Shown: positions 38,239-47,646, counted from the first letter of the stretch. The stretch is DNA of 64,000 nt from Lysobacter arenosi (GCF_016613475.2 NZ_CP071517.1:3038001-3102000), one strand, 5' to 3'. A program made the numbers and translations. Notes: a model not told the origin generated them from the sequence alone.

Positions 38239-39588
38239 TCAGTCGTTGCCCGTCTGCGCCACCGCAACCGCCTGCGGCTGATGCAGGTAGTCCAGCGTCA
38301 CCTGCAGCAGCGCGCGCAGGCCCAGGTCCAGCGCCGACTCGTCCAGTGCGAACTGCGGCGAGTGGTTGCTCGGCGCCGTCACCGGGTCGATGCCCTTGGC
38401 CGTGGCGCCGACGAAGAAGAACATCGACGGCACTTCCTTGGCGAAGTAGGAGAAGTCCTCGGCGCCCATCTGCAGCGACGGCTCGACCACGTTGTCGGCG
38501 CCGGCCACCGCCTGCAGGCTTGGCAGCATGCGCGCGGTCAGCGCCGGATTGTTGAACGTCACCGGATTGCCCTGGCTGTCGGGGACATTGGCGATCGCGG
38601 TGGCGCCGTTGGCGCTGCTGACATGCTCGGCGACGTTCTTCAGGTCGCTGAAGATCTTCTGCCGCATGCCTTCGTCGAAGGTGCGGATGGTGCCGACCAT
38701 TTCGACTTCGTCGGGAATGATGTTGTAGCGGATGCCGCCGTTGATCGCGCCGAAGGTGACCACCGCCGGCAGCTTGGCGATGTCGGTGCGACGGCTGACG
38801 ATGGTCTGCGCGGTGCCGATGACGTCGGCGGCGGCGACGATCGGATCGATGCCGCCCCACGGCCGCGAACCGTGCGTCTGCCGGCCCTTGATCTTGATGG
38901 TGAACTTGTCCGAGGCCGCCATCAGCGGACCCTGGCGAACGCCGATCTGCCCGGCCTGCAAGGTCGAGAACACGTGCAGTCCGAACATCGCGTCGGGCTT
39001 GAAGGTCTTGAACACGCCTTCTTCCAGCATCAGCGATGCGCCGCCCTCCTCGCCATCGGGCGCGCCTTCCTCGGACGGCTGGAACACCAGCATCACCGAG
39101 CCGGGCAGGTCGGCCTTCATCTTCACCAGCGCATCGGCGATGCCGAGCAGGATGCCGGTGTGGGCATCGTGGCCGCAGGCGTGCATCACGCCGACGGTCT
39201 GCCCGCGGAAAGTCGCGGTGGCCTTCGAGGCGAACGGCAGGTCGACCTGCTCGGTCACCGGCAGTGCGTCCATGTCGGCGCGCAAGGCGACGCGCGGGCC
39301 GGGCTTGCCGCCCTGGATGATCGCCACGACGCCGTTATGGGCGATGCCGGTCACCGGCTTCAGGCCGAGCGCGCGCAGGTGCTCGGCGACCTTGGCTGCG
39401 GTGCGCGTCTCGCGGTTGGACAGCTCCGGGTTCTGGTGGAAGTCGCGGCGCCAGGCCACGACCTTCTGCTGCACGGACTTGGCTGCGGCGGTGACCTCCG
39501 GCCGCTCGGTGCCTTCCGCGGCATGGACCGGTGAGGCGAGCAGGGCGGCAATCAGGGCAGGCAGGACGTGCAGGACGGGACGACGCAT
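38239..39588 (-). CDS. M20 family amidohydrolase, exported (copy 1)
   Basis: The 449-residue protein has a signal peptide (ALIAALLASPVHAAEG) and an M20D peptidase/amidohydrolase fold: RDFHQNPELSNRE, ALRADMDALPVTE, GVMHACGHDAHTG, FQPSEEG and GAEDFSYFAKEVPSMFFFVGA. These include the metal-binding Cys and His of the HACGHDAH motif. Members remove N-acyl groups from amino acids or peptides. It is the downstream member of a tandem pair with a similar protein at 39669, 80 bases apart. Confidence 0.9.
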   Translation of the reverse strand: MRRPVLHVLPALIAALLASPVHAAEGTERPEVTAAAKSVQQKVVAWRRDFHQNPELSNRETRTAAKVAEHLRALGLKPVTGIAHNGVVAIIQGGKPGPRVALRADMDALPVTEQVDLPFASKATATFRGQTVGVMHACGHDAHTGILLGIADALVKMKADLPGSVMLVFQPSEEGAPDGEEGGASLMLEEGVFKTFKPDAMFGLHVFSTLQAGQIGVRQGPLMAASDKFTIKIKGRQTHGSRPWGGIDPIVAAADVIGTAQTIVSRRTDIAKLPAVVTFGAINGGIRYNIIPDEVEMVGTIRTFDEGMRQKIFSDLKNVAEHVSSANGATAIANVPDSQGNPVTFNNPALTARMLPSLQAVAGADNVVEPSLQMGAEDFSYFAKEVPSMFFFVGATAKGIDPVTAPSNHSPQFALDESALDLGLRALLQVTLDYLHQPQAVAVAQTGND

Positions 39589-39668
39589 CGATTACTCCGG
39601 TGTGGTCGGTGCCGCGATCGACGACCGCGGCAGGGATTCGAAAGGGAAAGTTTGCCGGGGCGCCGGGG

Positions 39669-40979
39669 TCAGCCGCCGCCGTGCAGGTAGTCCAGCGCCA
39701 CCTGCAGCATCGCGCGGGTGCCGACGTCGAGCGACTGCTCGTCGAGCAGGAACTGCGGCGAGTGGTTGATCGGTGCGCGCGCCGGATCGATGCCGGCCGA
39801 AGTGGACCCGACGAAGAAGTACAGGCCCGGCACGGTGTTGGCGAACTGGGCGAAGTCCTCGGCCACGGTCACCATCGGCATCTCGACGACGTTGTCGGCG
39901 CCGACCGCGCGCTGCAGCGACGGCCGCACGCGGGTGGTCAGCGCGGCGTCGTTGATCGTCGCCGGTGCATTGCTGGCCACCTCGAGCTTGGCGGTCGCGC
40001 CGCTGGCGTGGGCGAAGTCCTCGGCGGTGCGACGGAAGCGCGTGATCACGTCCTCGCGCACCTTGGCGTCGAAGGTGCGCAGCGTGCCGACCACCTTGGC
40101 CTCGTCGGGGATGATGTTGAAGCGCACGCCGGCATTGAACTGGCCGGCGGTCAGCACCACCGGCGTCGCGGCGATGTTGACCTGGCGCGCGATCAGGCTC
40201 TGCGTGCCGAGCAGGATCTGCGCGGCGACGGTGATCGGGTCGACGCCGTCCCACGGACGCGAGCCATGGGTCTGCTTGCCGTTGACCGTCAGGCTCCACT
40301 CGTCGGCGGCGGCGAGCATCGGACCGCTGCGCACGCCGACCTGCCCGACCGGCAAACCGGCCCAGACATGCAGGCCGAACACGGCGTCGGGCTTGAAGTC
40401 GCGGAACACGCCTTCGTCGAGCATGAGCTTGGCGCCGAAGGTCTCACCCGGATTCGGCGGACCTTCCTCGGCCGGCTGGAAAACGAACATCACTTCGCCC
40501 GGCAGCTCCTGCTTCTGCGCCGCCAGCGCGGTCGCCACGCCCAGCAGGATCGCGACATGGGCATCGTGGCCGCAGGCGTGCATCACGCCGACCGCCTGGC
40601 CGCGATACTGCGAGGTCACCTTCGATGCGAACGGCAGGCCGGTCTGCTCGGTCACCGGCAATGCGTCCATGTCGGCGCGAATGGCGATGCGCGGACCGGG
40701 ACGGCCGCCCTTGAGCACGGCAACGACGCCGGTATGGGCAATGCCGGTGCGCGGTTGCAGGCCGAGCTTGCGCAGCTGCTCGGCAATCACTTTCGCCGTG
40801 CGGACTTCCTGGTTGCCCAGCTCGGGATGCTGGTGGAGGTCGCGGCGCCAGGCGACGACCTGCGGCTGCACTGCCTTGGCGGCGGTGGTCGCATCGGGTG
40901 ACGGGGCATCTGGCGTCTGCGCGCTCGCGGACGGGGCCAGCAATGCGGCGAGCAGGGCAGGCAGGATCAAAGGGCGCAT
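39669..40979 (-). CDS. M20 family amidohydrolase, exported (copy 2)
   Basis: The 436-residue protein has a signal peptide (LPALLAALLAPSASAQ) and the same M20D features as its neighbour: RDLHQHPELGNQE, AIRADMDALPVTEQ, GVMHACGHDAHVA, FQPAEEGPP and VAEDFAQFANTVPGLYFFVGS. It is clearly paralogous with the downstream gene, a tandem duplication with later divergence. I chose ATG 40979; the open frame runs further upstream without a family match. The substrate is unknown, probably an acylated amino acid or short peptide in the periplasm. Confidence 0.9.
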   Translation of the reverse strand: MRPLILPALLAALLAPSASAQTPDAPSPDATTAAKAVQPQVVAWRRDLHQHPELGNQEVRTAKVIAEQLRKLGLQPRTGIAHTGVVAVLKGGRPGPRIAIRADMDALPVTEQTGLPFASKVTSQYRGQAVGVMHACGHDAHVAILLGVATALAAQKQELPGEVMFVFQPAEEGPPNPGETFGAKLMLDEGVFRDFKPDAVFGLHVWAGLPVGQVGVRSGPMLAAADEWSLTVNGKQTHGSRPWDGVDPITVAAQILLGTQSLIARQVNIAATPVVLTAGQFNAGVRFNIIPDEAKVVGTLRTFDAKVREDVITRFRRTAEDFAHASGATAKLEVASNAPATINDAALTTRVRPSLQRAVGADNVVEMPMVTVAEDFAQFANTVPGLYFFVGSTSAGIDPARAPINHSPQFLLDEQSLDVGTRAMLQVALDYLHGGG

Positions 40980-41053
40980 CAAGCAGGCACTCCGGGACAC
41001 TCCGGGAATAGAACCCGATGCTAGCCGGCGCGACCTGCCCCGTGTAGTCCGGA

Positions 41054-41419
41054 TCAGGCGTCGTTGCCCAGCACCTGCGCCTGGCGCTTGCGGCTCAGGC
41101 CGTCCAGCGCGCGCCGGTACGACCACTCCACCAGCTCGACCAGGTAGTCCTCCGGTACCCGGCGCACATCGACGATGGTTATCCAGCGGAAGCGGCCCAT
41201 GAAGCGTGCCGGCTTCATGCCGGGGACATCGGTGAGCTCGACGAAGCGCTCCGGCGAGACCTTGATGCTGAAGCGCCAGCGCTCGGGTTCGCTGGTCTTG
41301 AAGTAGGCGAAGGTCTTGTCGCCGACGTTGTAGACCAGGATGTTGCGCGGCTCGGGATGCAGCGTCACCGTCGCGCCGCGCAGGCCCGCGCAATGGGCCT
41401 GCAGTTGCAAGGTATCCAT
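41054..41419 (-). CDS. MmcQ/YjbR family protein
   Basis: The 121-residue protein matches the MmcQ/YjbR (CyaY-like fold) family: LRGATVTLHPEPRNILVYNVGDKTFAYF, RFSIKVSPERFVELTD, GRFRWITIVDVRRVPEDYLVELVEWSY; each segment is in the usual order. E. coli YjbR binds DNA in vitro, but its role is unknown. It lies between the bufferin operon and the M20 pair, all on the same strand, with 36 bases to bufC. Confidence 0.85.
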   Translation of the reverse strand: MDTLQLQAHCAGLRGATVTLHPEPRNILVYNVGDKTFAYFKTSEPERWRFSIKVSPERFVELTDVPGMKPARFMGRFRWITIVDVRRVPEDYLVELVEWSYRRALDGLSRKRQAQVLGNDA

Positions 41420-41455
41420 GGGCGGGATTCTGGCACCGTCGGCTGCCAGAAACTG

Positions 41456-42247
41456 TCAGTACAGTCGCGACAGCCATCCTTCGGCGCACCATGACTGCAG
41501 ATGGCCGATGGCGACGACGGGCACGTCACTCACCTCAAGCTCAGTGGCCAGTGCCTCGCACAGGCCGGCGAAACTTCCGCCGTGGAGGAGGTGGCTGATC
41601 GCCAGCCGTTCGACCGGATCGATCGAGCGGAATCGGCAGACCCGCTCTTCGTCGCGCCACAGCGCCCAGCTCGCGTGCGCGGCAACCGCGGCCGGCGGCG
41701 ACTGCCCGGCCTTGATCGCCTGCCAGGTCTCGACGCTGTTGTACCCGCCCTCGAACAGCCGGAAGCTGGGATGCAGCGCCAGCCGCAGGCTCGCCCAGTC
41801 CGCCTGAGGCAGAGCCCGCAGGTCGTCCCAGGCCAGGCGAACGCCATCGGCCGCGTCGAATCCGTCGAGCAGGCAGCGCTCGAACCGGGCCAGCTCCGCC
41901 AATTGCGGGTGCGCAGCGAAGGGATCGGCCCTGGCAAGGAAACCGGGCAGGCCCGAGCCGAAATCGCGCAACGAGCGAACACGTGAGGGATGCATTGCGA
42001 TGAAGTCCTCGCACATGCGCGCCCACAGCTCATCGCCCAGGTAGGTGCCCAACACCGGGTGGTCGTGCTCGAGCGCCTCGCGCAGCCGCGCGCCATAGGC
42101 GTTCCCATAGATGCCAAGGCCAAGCTCCGCGGGCATCCGGCCAGCGGCGAGCAGGCCGTCGACGTTGTCATCGCTACCGCGAACCTGCGCCAGGAACTGT
42201 CGTTGCAGCCGCGCCAGCGGATCACTCGTGGCCGATCGGGAAGTCAT
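41456..42247 (-). CDS. bufC: DUF2063 protein, BufC/HvfC-like partner of the MNIO enzyme
   Basis: The 263-residue protein has the N-terminal DUF2063 domain (LARLQRQFLAQVRG, GLGIYGNAYGARLREALEHDHPVL, YLGDELWARMCEDFIAMHPS). In this family the domain helps the MNIO enzyme recognise its precursor peptide. Its ATG 42247 overlaps the bufB stop by four bases (ATGA), and bufB is in turn coupled to bufA2. No DoxX gene (bufD/hvfD) follows; the next gene is yjbR. The role as a RiPP recognition subunit follows from family knowledge and operon context. Confidence 0.85.
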   Translation of the reverse strand: MTSRSATSDPLARLQRQFLAQVRGSDDNVDGLLAAGRMPAELGLGIYGNAYGARLREALEHDHPVLGTYLGDELWARMCEDFIAMHPSRVRSLRDFGSGLPGFLARADPFAAHPQLAELARFERCLLDGFDAADGVRLAWDDLRALPQADWASLRLALHPSFRLFEGGYNSVETWQAIKAGQSPPAAVAAHASWALWRDEERVCRFRSIDPVERLAISHLLHGGSFAGLCEALATELEVSDVPVVAIGHLQSWCAEGWLSRLY

Positions 42248-43131
42248 GCCGCCATCGCCGGCATGGCGCGCGCAAACGCCGCGCGTGCCAGATCGAGTTC
42301 GGCCAGCAGCTCCGGCAGCGGCGGAAAGTGGTCGTCCCGCTCGATCATCGTGCTGACCGCGCCGAACCGTGCGATCGCATTCTCGTACAAGGACCACACC
42401 GAGTCGGGCACTTCGTGGTCGTGGGTATCGACGCAGTACGTGCCGTAGTCGCTGTGGCCGGCCAGGTGAATCTGCCAGACACGATCGGCGGGAATCCCGG
42501 CGAGGTAATCGTGCGGATTGAATCCGTGATTGCGCGCGCTGACCTGGATGTTGTTGACGTCCAGCAGGATCCGGCAGCCGCTGCGCCGTGCGATGCAGGC
42601 AACGAACTCCCATTCGGGCATGTCCGACCCGTGGAACTCGACATAGCTGCTCAGGTTCTCCAGCAGCAGTTCACGGCCGAGATACTCCTGCACCCGCTGC
42701 ACGCGTTCGACCACGTGGGCGATGGTTGCTTCGTTGTACGGCAGCGGCAGCAGGTCGTGGCTGTTGATGCCATCGACGCCGGTCCAGCACAGGTGATCGG
42801 AGACCCACGCCGGTTCGATGCGATGCATCAGCTCGCGAAGACGCTTGAGGTAGGCGCGGTCGAGCGGGTCGGTGCCGCCGATCGACAGCGACACGCCGTG
42901 CATGGCGATCGGATGCTGCGCGCGGATCCGATCGAGATAGTGCAGCGGCTTGCCACCGTCGACCATGAAGTTCTCGGAAATGATCTCGAACCAGTCGACC
43001 GTCGGCGGCGAAGCCAGGATCTGTTCGAAGTATTCGGGGCGCAGCCCCAGCCCGAAGCCGAGCCACGGACGGGACTCCGGCGCACGCGCGCCGGAGTCGC
43101 CTGCGCCGCTGTTCGCGACGCGCTTGCTCAC
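42244..43131 (-). CDS. bufB: MNIO family (DUF692) peptide-modifying enzyme, BufB-like
   Basis: The 295-residue protein is a multinuclear non-haem iron-dependent oxidase of the DUF692/MbnB family, which modifies cysteines in precursor peptides, for example to thiooxazoles in bufferins. Candidate metal ligands and conserved sites are His78 ([11 protein letters not shown]), Glu158 (LENLSSY), Asp191 (LLDVNN), His207, His222 and His226 (IHLAGHSDY), Asp235-His239 (DTHDH) and Glu264 (IERDDH). It starts at GTG 43131, which overlaps the bufA2 stop by four bases. The N-terminal 20 residues are not conserved. Role: modification of the BufA2 peptide. Confidence 0.92.
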   Translation of the reverse strand: MSKRVANSGAGDSGARAPESRPWLGFGLGLRPEYFEQILASPPTVDWFEIISENFMVDGGKPLHYLDRIRAQHPIAMHGVSLSIGGTDPLDRAYLKRLRELMHRIEPAWVSDHLCWTGVDGINSHDLLPLPYNEATIAHVVERVQRVQEYLGRELLLENLSSYVEFHGSDMPEWEFVACIARRSGCRILLDVNNIQVSARNHGFNPHDYLAGIPADRVWQIHLAGHSDYGTYCVDTHDHEVPDSVWSLYENAIARFGAVSTMIERDDHFPPLPELLAELDLARAAFARAMPAMAA

Positions 43132-43577
43132 CCGGCGTTGCCGCCGGTGTTGGCGCAGCTGGCGGCCGGCAGGGTGACGAAACCCTTGCCCTTGCAGCTG
43201 CCGTGGCCCTTGCAGGCGTTGTCGGCGGTCTTGCAGTCGTTGTGTCCCTTGCAGGCGTTGACGCCGTAGCAGTGCACCTGGCTACCGGCCTCGGCCTTGA
43301 AGCTGATCCTGGGATCGACGCGGGTGCCGCCGATGTCGCCACAGGCCTTCTTGGATGCGGCGACAAAGCCCTTGCCCTTGCAGCTGCCCTCGCCCTTGCA
43401 GGCGTTGTCGGCGGTCTTGCAGTCGTTGTGGCCCTTGCAGGCATTGACGCCGGAACAGTGCACCAGCTCGGCCGCGTCCGATGACTTGGCCTTGGCGCTG
43501 GCGGGTGCGGCGAAGGCCATGCCGGCGGCGATCAGCGCCAGGGCAACGCCGGAAACGGGAACGATAGGGGACTTCAT
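43128..43577 (-). CDS. bufA2: BufA2-type bufferin precursor with two tandem Cys-rich units
   Basis: The 149-residue product has a signal peptide ([20 protein letters not shown]) for export. The mature part holds two copies of a six-cysteine unit, [20 protein letters not shown] at 39-58 and [20 protein letters not shown] at 101-120, each continuing to [12 protein letters not shown] and a last Cys. Cysteines are 41, 47, 53, 60, 66, 79 and 103, 109, 115, 122, 128, 141, each pair exactly 62 residues apart. Known BufA2 precursors, as I recall them, have a single unit. Bufferins are copper-buffering RiPPs modified by the adjacent MNIO enzyme. Start ATG 43577 with GGAG upstream. Confidence 0.9.
   Translation of the reverse strand: MKSPIVPVSGVALALIAAGMAFAAPASAKAKSSDAAELVHCSGVNACKGHNDCKTADNACKGEGSCKGKGFVAASKKACGDIGGTRVDPRISFKAEAGSQVHCYGVNACKGHNDCKTADNACKGHGSCKGKGFVTLPAASCANTGGNAG
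43176..43280 (-). repeat. 105-bp repeat within bufA2, distal unit
   Basis: This encodes the second cysteine unit of the precursor. It matches 43362-43466 at about 96 of 105 positions by hand count, with no gaps, a period of 186 bp. The similarity at DNA level points to a recent internal duplication or continued gene conversion. Confidence 0.9.
43362..43466 (-). repeat. 105-bp repeat within bufA2, proximal unit
   Basis: This encodes the first cysteine unit. See the partner copy at 43176-43280. Differences include GAG versus CAC codons at one position (Glu versus His before GSCKG) and Ser versus Tyr after the first cysteine. Confidence 0.9.
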
Positions 43578-43798
43578 ATGGGGATATCTCCAGTAGCGGG
43601 GCAGGGACGCGAACTTGCGAATCGGCCGCGACGGCTGGGAGATGGGCGTTGCCCTCGCCGTGCCACCGCGTCCTCGGTCCATAAGAGGTGGCACAGGGGT
43701 AGGAAGGTGCGCACGAGGGCTGGCATCGCAGAGGCAACGGCATTGCAAAACGCGGCGAACCTCCTCGATGCGCTGCCGGGAGGCTTCCCGTCGATGCA

Positions 43799-43831
43799 AA
43801 AAGAAAAGGCCGGCTCCTCGGAGCCGGCCTT
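43799..43831 (-). terminator. Terminator after the indolepyruvate oxidoreductase gene
   Basis: A near-perfect palindrome, AAGGCCGGCTCC / GGAGCCGGCCTT (43806-43831), is followed on the minus strand by TTTTCTTTTT. It ends the 43878-47561 gene and isolates the buf operon, whose promoter must lie in 43578-43800. Confidence 0.85.
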
Positions 43832-43877
43832 CGCATTCAAACGATCGCGCGCTGGAACCAGCGTCGCGCCGGGGCGC

Positions 43878-46800
43878 TTACGCCACCTTGACGATCCGCA
43901 GCGGGTTGTCCCACTCCTTCAACAGCTCGGCCTCGCGCGCCTTGGCCTTGTGCAGGTGGTCTTCCTTGACGTGGCCGTAGCCGCGAATGTGCTCGGGGAT
44001 GCTGGCGATCTCGGCGGCGAGGCCGACATTGCTGCGGTCGAGCTTGCCGAGCAGGCCTTCGATCGTCTTGAAGTAGTCGACGATCAGCTGGCGCTCCATC
44101 TTGCGCTCCTCGGTCTTGCCGAAGATGTCGAAGGCGCCACCGCGCAGGAAGCGCAGCTTGGCCATCCACTTGAACGCGGTGAACACCCACGGACCGAACT
44201 CCTGCTTGATCAGGCGGCCCTGCGCGTCCTTCTTCGCCAGCAGCGGCGGCGCGAGGTGGAACTTCAACTTGTAGTCACCGTCGAACTGCTGCTCCAGCTT
44301 CTTCTGGAAGTCGCCGCTGGTGTACAGGCGCGCGACCTCGTACTCGTCCTTGTAGGCCATCAGCTTGAAGGCGTAGCGGGCGACGGCCTCGGTCAGGTCG
44401 GTGGTGCCGGCGACGTTGCGCTCGGCGGCGTGCACGCGGGCGACGAAATCGCTGTAGCGGCGGGCGTAGGAGGCGTCCTGGTACTCGGTCAGGAACGCCA
44501 CGCGGCGCGAGATGACCTCGTCGAGCGAACGCGACAGGCGCGCGTCGTCGAGCGGCAGGAACGCGACGTTGTCGCCGCCATGGGCAGGCACGTGGCGCAG
44601 TTCGTCTTCCTTGCGGGTCGTGCGCGGCGCGCTTGTGGCGCCCCACTCGTTGCCTTCCCAGGCACCCGGCGACAGCATCGGCAGCTCGTGCGGGGTCGAC
44701 TCGGCAGCGGTCTGGGCGTTGCGCACCAGGCCGGCCGACTCGGCCACGGCCTGCGGATCGATCACGGCCAGGCGGCCCCAGGCGAACGCGGTCTTGTTCA
44801 TCTCGATCGCGGCGCCGTTGAGCTCGACCGCACGCATGATCGAATCCAGCGACAGCGGCACCAGGCCCTGCTGCCAGGCGTAGCCGAGGATGAAGAGATT
44901 CGACGCGATCGCATCGCCCATCAGCGCGGTGGCGAGCTGGGTGGCGTCGACCACGTGCGGATCCTTGCCACCGAGCGCGACCTTGATCGCGGCGATGATG
45001 TCGGTCGCCGGGAACTGCATGTCCGGACGCGTGGTGAACGTGCCCGGCATCGCTTCATAGCTGTTGAGCACGACCGAGCTGCGGCCCGAACGCACCTTCG
45101 ACAGTGCCCAGTAGTCGTTGACCACGACCATGTCGCAGCCCAGCACCAGGTCGGCCTCGCCGGCGGCGATGCGCACGGCGTGGATGTCGGCCGGAGTGCG
45201 GGCGATGCGGATGTGGGTGGTGACCGCGCCGCCCTTCTGGGCCAGGCCGGTCTGGTCGAGCACGCTGGCGCCCTTGCCTTCGAGGTGGCCGGCCATGCCG
45301 AGCAGCGCGCCGATCGTCACCACGCCGGTACCGCCGACGCCGGTGATCAGGATGTTCCAGGGCTGGTCGAGCGACGGCAGCTTCGGCAGCGGCAGGTCGC
45401 TCAGGCGATCCTTTGCACCGGAACCCTTCTTCTTGCGCAGGCCGCCGCCTTCCACCGTCACGAAGCTCGGGCAGAAGCCGTTGACGCAGGAGTAGTCCTT
45501 GTTGCAGTTGGATTGATCAATCTCGCGCTTGCGGCCGAACTCGGTTTCCTTCGGCAGCACCGACACGCAGAACGACTTCTTGCCGCAGTCACCGCAGCCC
45601 TCGCAGACCAGCGAGTTGACCATCACCCGCTTCTGCGGATCGACCATCTTGCCGCGCTTGCGGCGGCGGCGCTTCTCGGTGGCGCAGGTCTGGTCGTAGA
45701 TCAGGACGCTGGTGCCCTTCACTTCGCGCAGGCGCTTCTGGACGTTGTCCAGTTCCTTGCGGTCGAAGAACTCGATATCCGACGGGAAGAGCTCGCGCTT
45801 GCTCCACTTGGCGATGTCGTCCGACACCAGCACGATGGTCTGCACGCCTTCCGAGCGCACCTGGTGGGCGATCTGCGGCACCGACAGCGTGCCGTCGACC
45901 GGCTGGCCGCCGGTCATCGCGACCGCATCGTTGTAGAGGATCTTGTAGGTGATGTTGACGCCGGTCGCGACCGACTGGCGGATCGCCAGCGAGCCGGAGT
46001 GGAAGTACGTGCCGTCGCCGAGGTTCTGGAACACGTGCGGCGTTTCGGTGAACGCCGCCTGCCCCGACCACGTCACGCCTTCACCGCCCATGTGGGTGAA
46101 GGTGTCGGTGCTGCGGTCCATCCAGGTGACCATGTAATGGCAACCGATGCCGCCGAGCGCGCGCGAGCCTTCCGGCACGACGGTCGAGGTGTTGTGCGGG
46201 CAGCCGGAGCAGTAGTGCGGCACGCGCGGGAACTGCGCGCGCGGCAGGGCCAGCTCGGATTCCTTCTCGGCCATCCACTTGAGCACGTTCTCGATGTGCT
46301 CGGAGTTATGGAACTTCTGGATGCGGCGGCCAATCACGCCGGCGATGGTCGCCGGGGTCAGTTCGCCCGTGGACGGCAGGATCCACTCGCCTTGCTCGTC
46401 GTACTTGCCGACGATCGACGGACGCTGGCCGCTCCAGTTGTACATGTACTCCTTCATCTGGCGTTCGATGAAGGCGCGCTTTTCCTCGACGACGACGATG
46501 TCCTCCAGGCCCTGCGCGAAGCGGGTGATGCCGACCGGCTCCAGCGGCCGGGTCATGCCGACCTTGTAGACGCGGATGCCCAGGTCGGCGCAGGCGTTCT
46601 CGTCCAGGCCCAGGTATTCCAGCGCCTGCAGCACGTCGAGGTAGGACTTGCCGGTGGTGACGATGCCCAGGCGCGCGCGCGGCGAATCGATGACGGTGCG
46701 GTCGATGCCGTTGGCGCGGGCGAAGGCCTGCGCGGCCTTGACCGCATAGCGGTGCAGGCGCATTTCCTGGTCCATCGGCGGATCGGGCCAGCGGATGTTG

Positions 46801-47561
46801 AGGCCGCCGGCGGGCATCTCGAAGTCCTCCGGCAGGATGATCTGCATCGCCAGCGGGTTGACGTCGATGGACGCCGACGACTCGACCGTCTCGGCGATCG
46901 TCTTGAAGCCGACCCAACGGCCGGTGTAGCGCGACATCGCCCAACCGAGCACGCCCATGTCGAGGATGTCCTGGACGCCGGCCGGGTTGAGGATCGGCAT
47001 CATCGCGCTGACGAACTCGTCTTCCGAGCCGTGCGGCAGCGTCGACGAGCGGCAGGCGTGGTCGTCGGCGGCAAGCGCGAGCACGCCACCGAACTTCGAC
47101 GTGCCGGCGGCATTGGCGTGCTTGAACACGTCACCGGTGCGGTCCACGCCCGGACCCTTGCCGTACCACATGCCGTACACGCCTTCGACCTTGGCGCCCG
47201 GGAACAGGTTGGTTTGCTGGGTGCCCCAGACCATGGTCGCGCCGAGGTCCTCGTTGAGGCCCGGAGTGAACTTCACGCCGGCCGCTTCCAGGTGCTTGCG
47301 CGCGCGCCACAGCTCCAAGTCGAAGCCGCCCAGCGGGCTGCCGCGGTAACCGGAGATGAAGCCGGCGGTGTTGAGGCCGGCGGCCTGGTCGCGCAGGCGC
47401 TGCATCAGCGGCAGGCGCACCAGCGCCTGCACACCACTGAGGTAGATGCGGCCTTGTTCGCGGCTGTACTTGTGCTCGAGCGAGTAGTCGGTATCGAGCA
47501 CCGAGTTGGTAAGCGCGGTGTTCGCCGAGGACGGCGAGCTGAGTTCGGCGGTGCTGGTCAT
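43878..47561 (-). CDS. Indolepyruvate ferredoxin oxidoreductase family protein
   Basis: The 1227-residue protein fuses all parts of a 2-oxoacid:acceptor oxidoreductase. The N-terminal part binds thiamine diphosphate (SGYRGSPLGGFDLELW, GLNEDLGATMVWGTQQ). A ferredoxin-like region has CEGCGDCGKKSFC and CNKDYSCVNGFCPSF cysteines for an iron-sulphur cluster, and the C-terminal gamma-type domain has ITGVGGTGVVTIGALLGMAGHLEG. Such enzymes decarboxylate indolepyruvate or related aryl or branched 2-oxoacids to acyl-CoA. Start ATG 47561; the open frame extends upstream with no family match. It is monocistronic. Confidence 0.92.
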   Translation of the reverse strand: MTSTAELSSPSSANTALTNSVLDTDYSLEHKYSREQGRIYLSGVQALVRLPLMQRLRDQAAGLNTAGFISGYRGSPLGGFDLELWRARKHLEAAGVKFTPGLNEDLGATMVWGTQQTNLFPGAKVEGVYGMWYGKGPGVDRTGDVFKHANAAGTSKFGGVLALAADDHACRSSTLPHGSEDEFVSAMMPILNPAGVQDILDMGVLGWAMSRYTGRWVGFKTIAETVESSASIDVNPLAMQIILPEDFEMPAGGLNIRWPDPPMDQEMRLHRYAVKAAQAFARANGIDRTVIDSPRARLGIVTTGKSYLDVLQALEYLGLDENACADLGIRVYKVGMTRPLEPVGITRFAQGLEDIVVVEEKRAFIERQMKEYMYNWSGQRPSIVGKYDEQGEWILPSTGELTPATIAGVIGRRIQKFHNSEHIENVLKWMAEKESELALPRAQFPRVPHYCSGCPHNTSTVVPEGSRALGGIGCHYMVTWMDRSTDTFTHMGGEGVTWSGQAAFTETPHVFQNLGDGTYFHSGSLAIRQSVATGVNITYKILYNDAVAMTGGQPVDGTLSVPQIAHQVRSEGVQTIVLVSDDIAKWSKRELFPSDIEFFDRKELDNVQKRLREVKGTSVLIYDQTCATEKRRRRKRGKMVDPQKRVMVNSLVCEGCGDCGKKSFCVSVLPKETEFGRKREIDQSNCNKDYSCVNGFCPSFVTVEGGGLRKKKGSGAKDRLSDLPLPKLPSLDQPWNILITGVGGTGVVTIGALLGMAGHLEGKGASVLDQTGLAQKGGAVTTHIRIARTPADIHAVRIAAGEADLVLGCDMVVVNDYWALSKVRSGRSSVVLNSYEAMPGTFTTRPDMQFPATDIIAAIKVALGGKDPHVVDATQLATALMGDAIASNLFILGYAWQQGLVPLSLDSIMRAVELNGAAIEMNKTAFAWGRLAVIDPQAVAESAGLVRNAQTAAESTPHELPMLSPGAWEGNEWGATSAPRTTRKEDELRHVPAHGGDNVAFLPLDDARLSRSLDEVISRRVAFLTEYQDASYARRYSDFVARVHAAERNVAGTTDLTEAVARYAFKLMAYKDEYEVARLYTSGDFQKKLEQQFDGDYKLKFHLAPPLLAKKDAQGRLIKQEFGPWVFTAFKWMAKLRFLRGGAFDIFGKTEERKMERQLIVDYFKTIEGLLGKLDRSNVGLAAEIASIPEHIRGYGHVKEDHLHKAKAREAELLKEWDNPLRIVKVA

Positions 47562-47646
47562 GCGTGGCTCCGGCGCGCCGGGGGGCGCGGGGGTGGCTGC
47601 GGACGCCCGTAACCATGCCTCGCGACCGGTGGCCGCGACGCAAAAG

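Noticed and set aside
43176..43466. Two 105-bp repeats considered as a CRISPR or mobile element
   Set aside because: They encode repeated cysteine units in frame in bufA2; too long and only two copies for CRISPR.
45512..45521. ATTGATCAAT, an FNR-half-site-like palindrome
   Set aside because: It lies inside the oxidoreductase coding region (EIDQSN) far from any gene start.
43578..47612. 1344-codon open frame on the plus strand
   Set aside because: It is antisense to the indolepyruvate oxidoreductase gene. The composition (Ala/Arg/Val/Gly/Leu-rich) and lack of any motif mark it as a GC-bias shadow.
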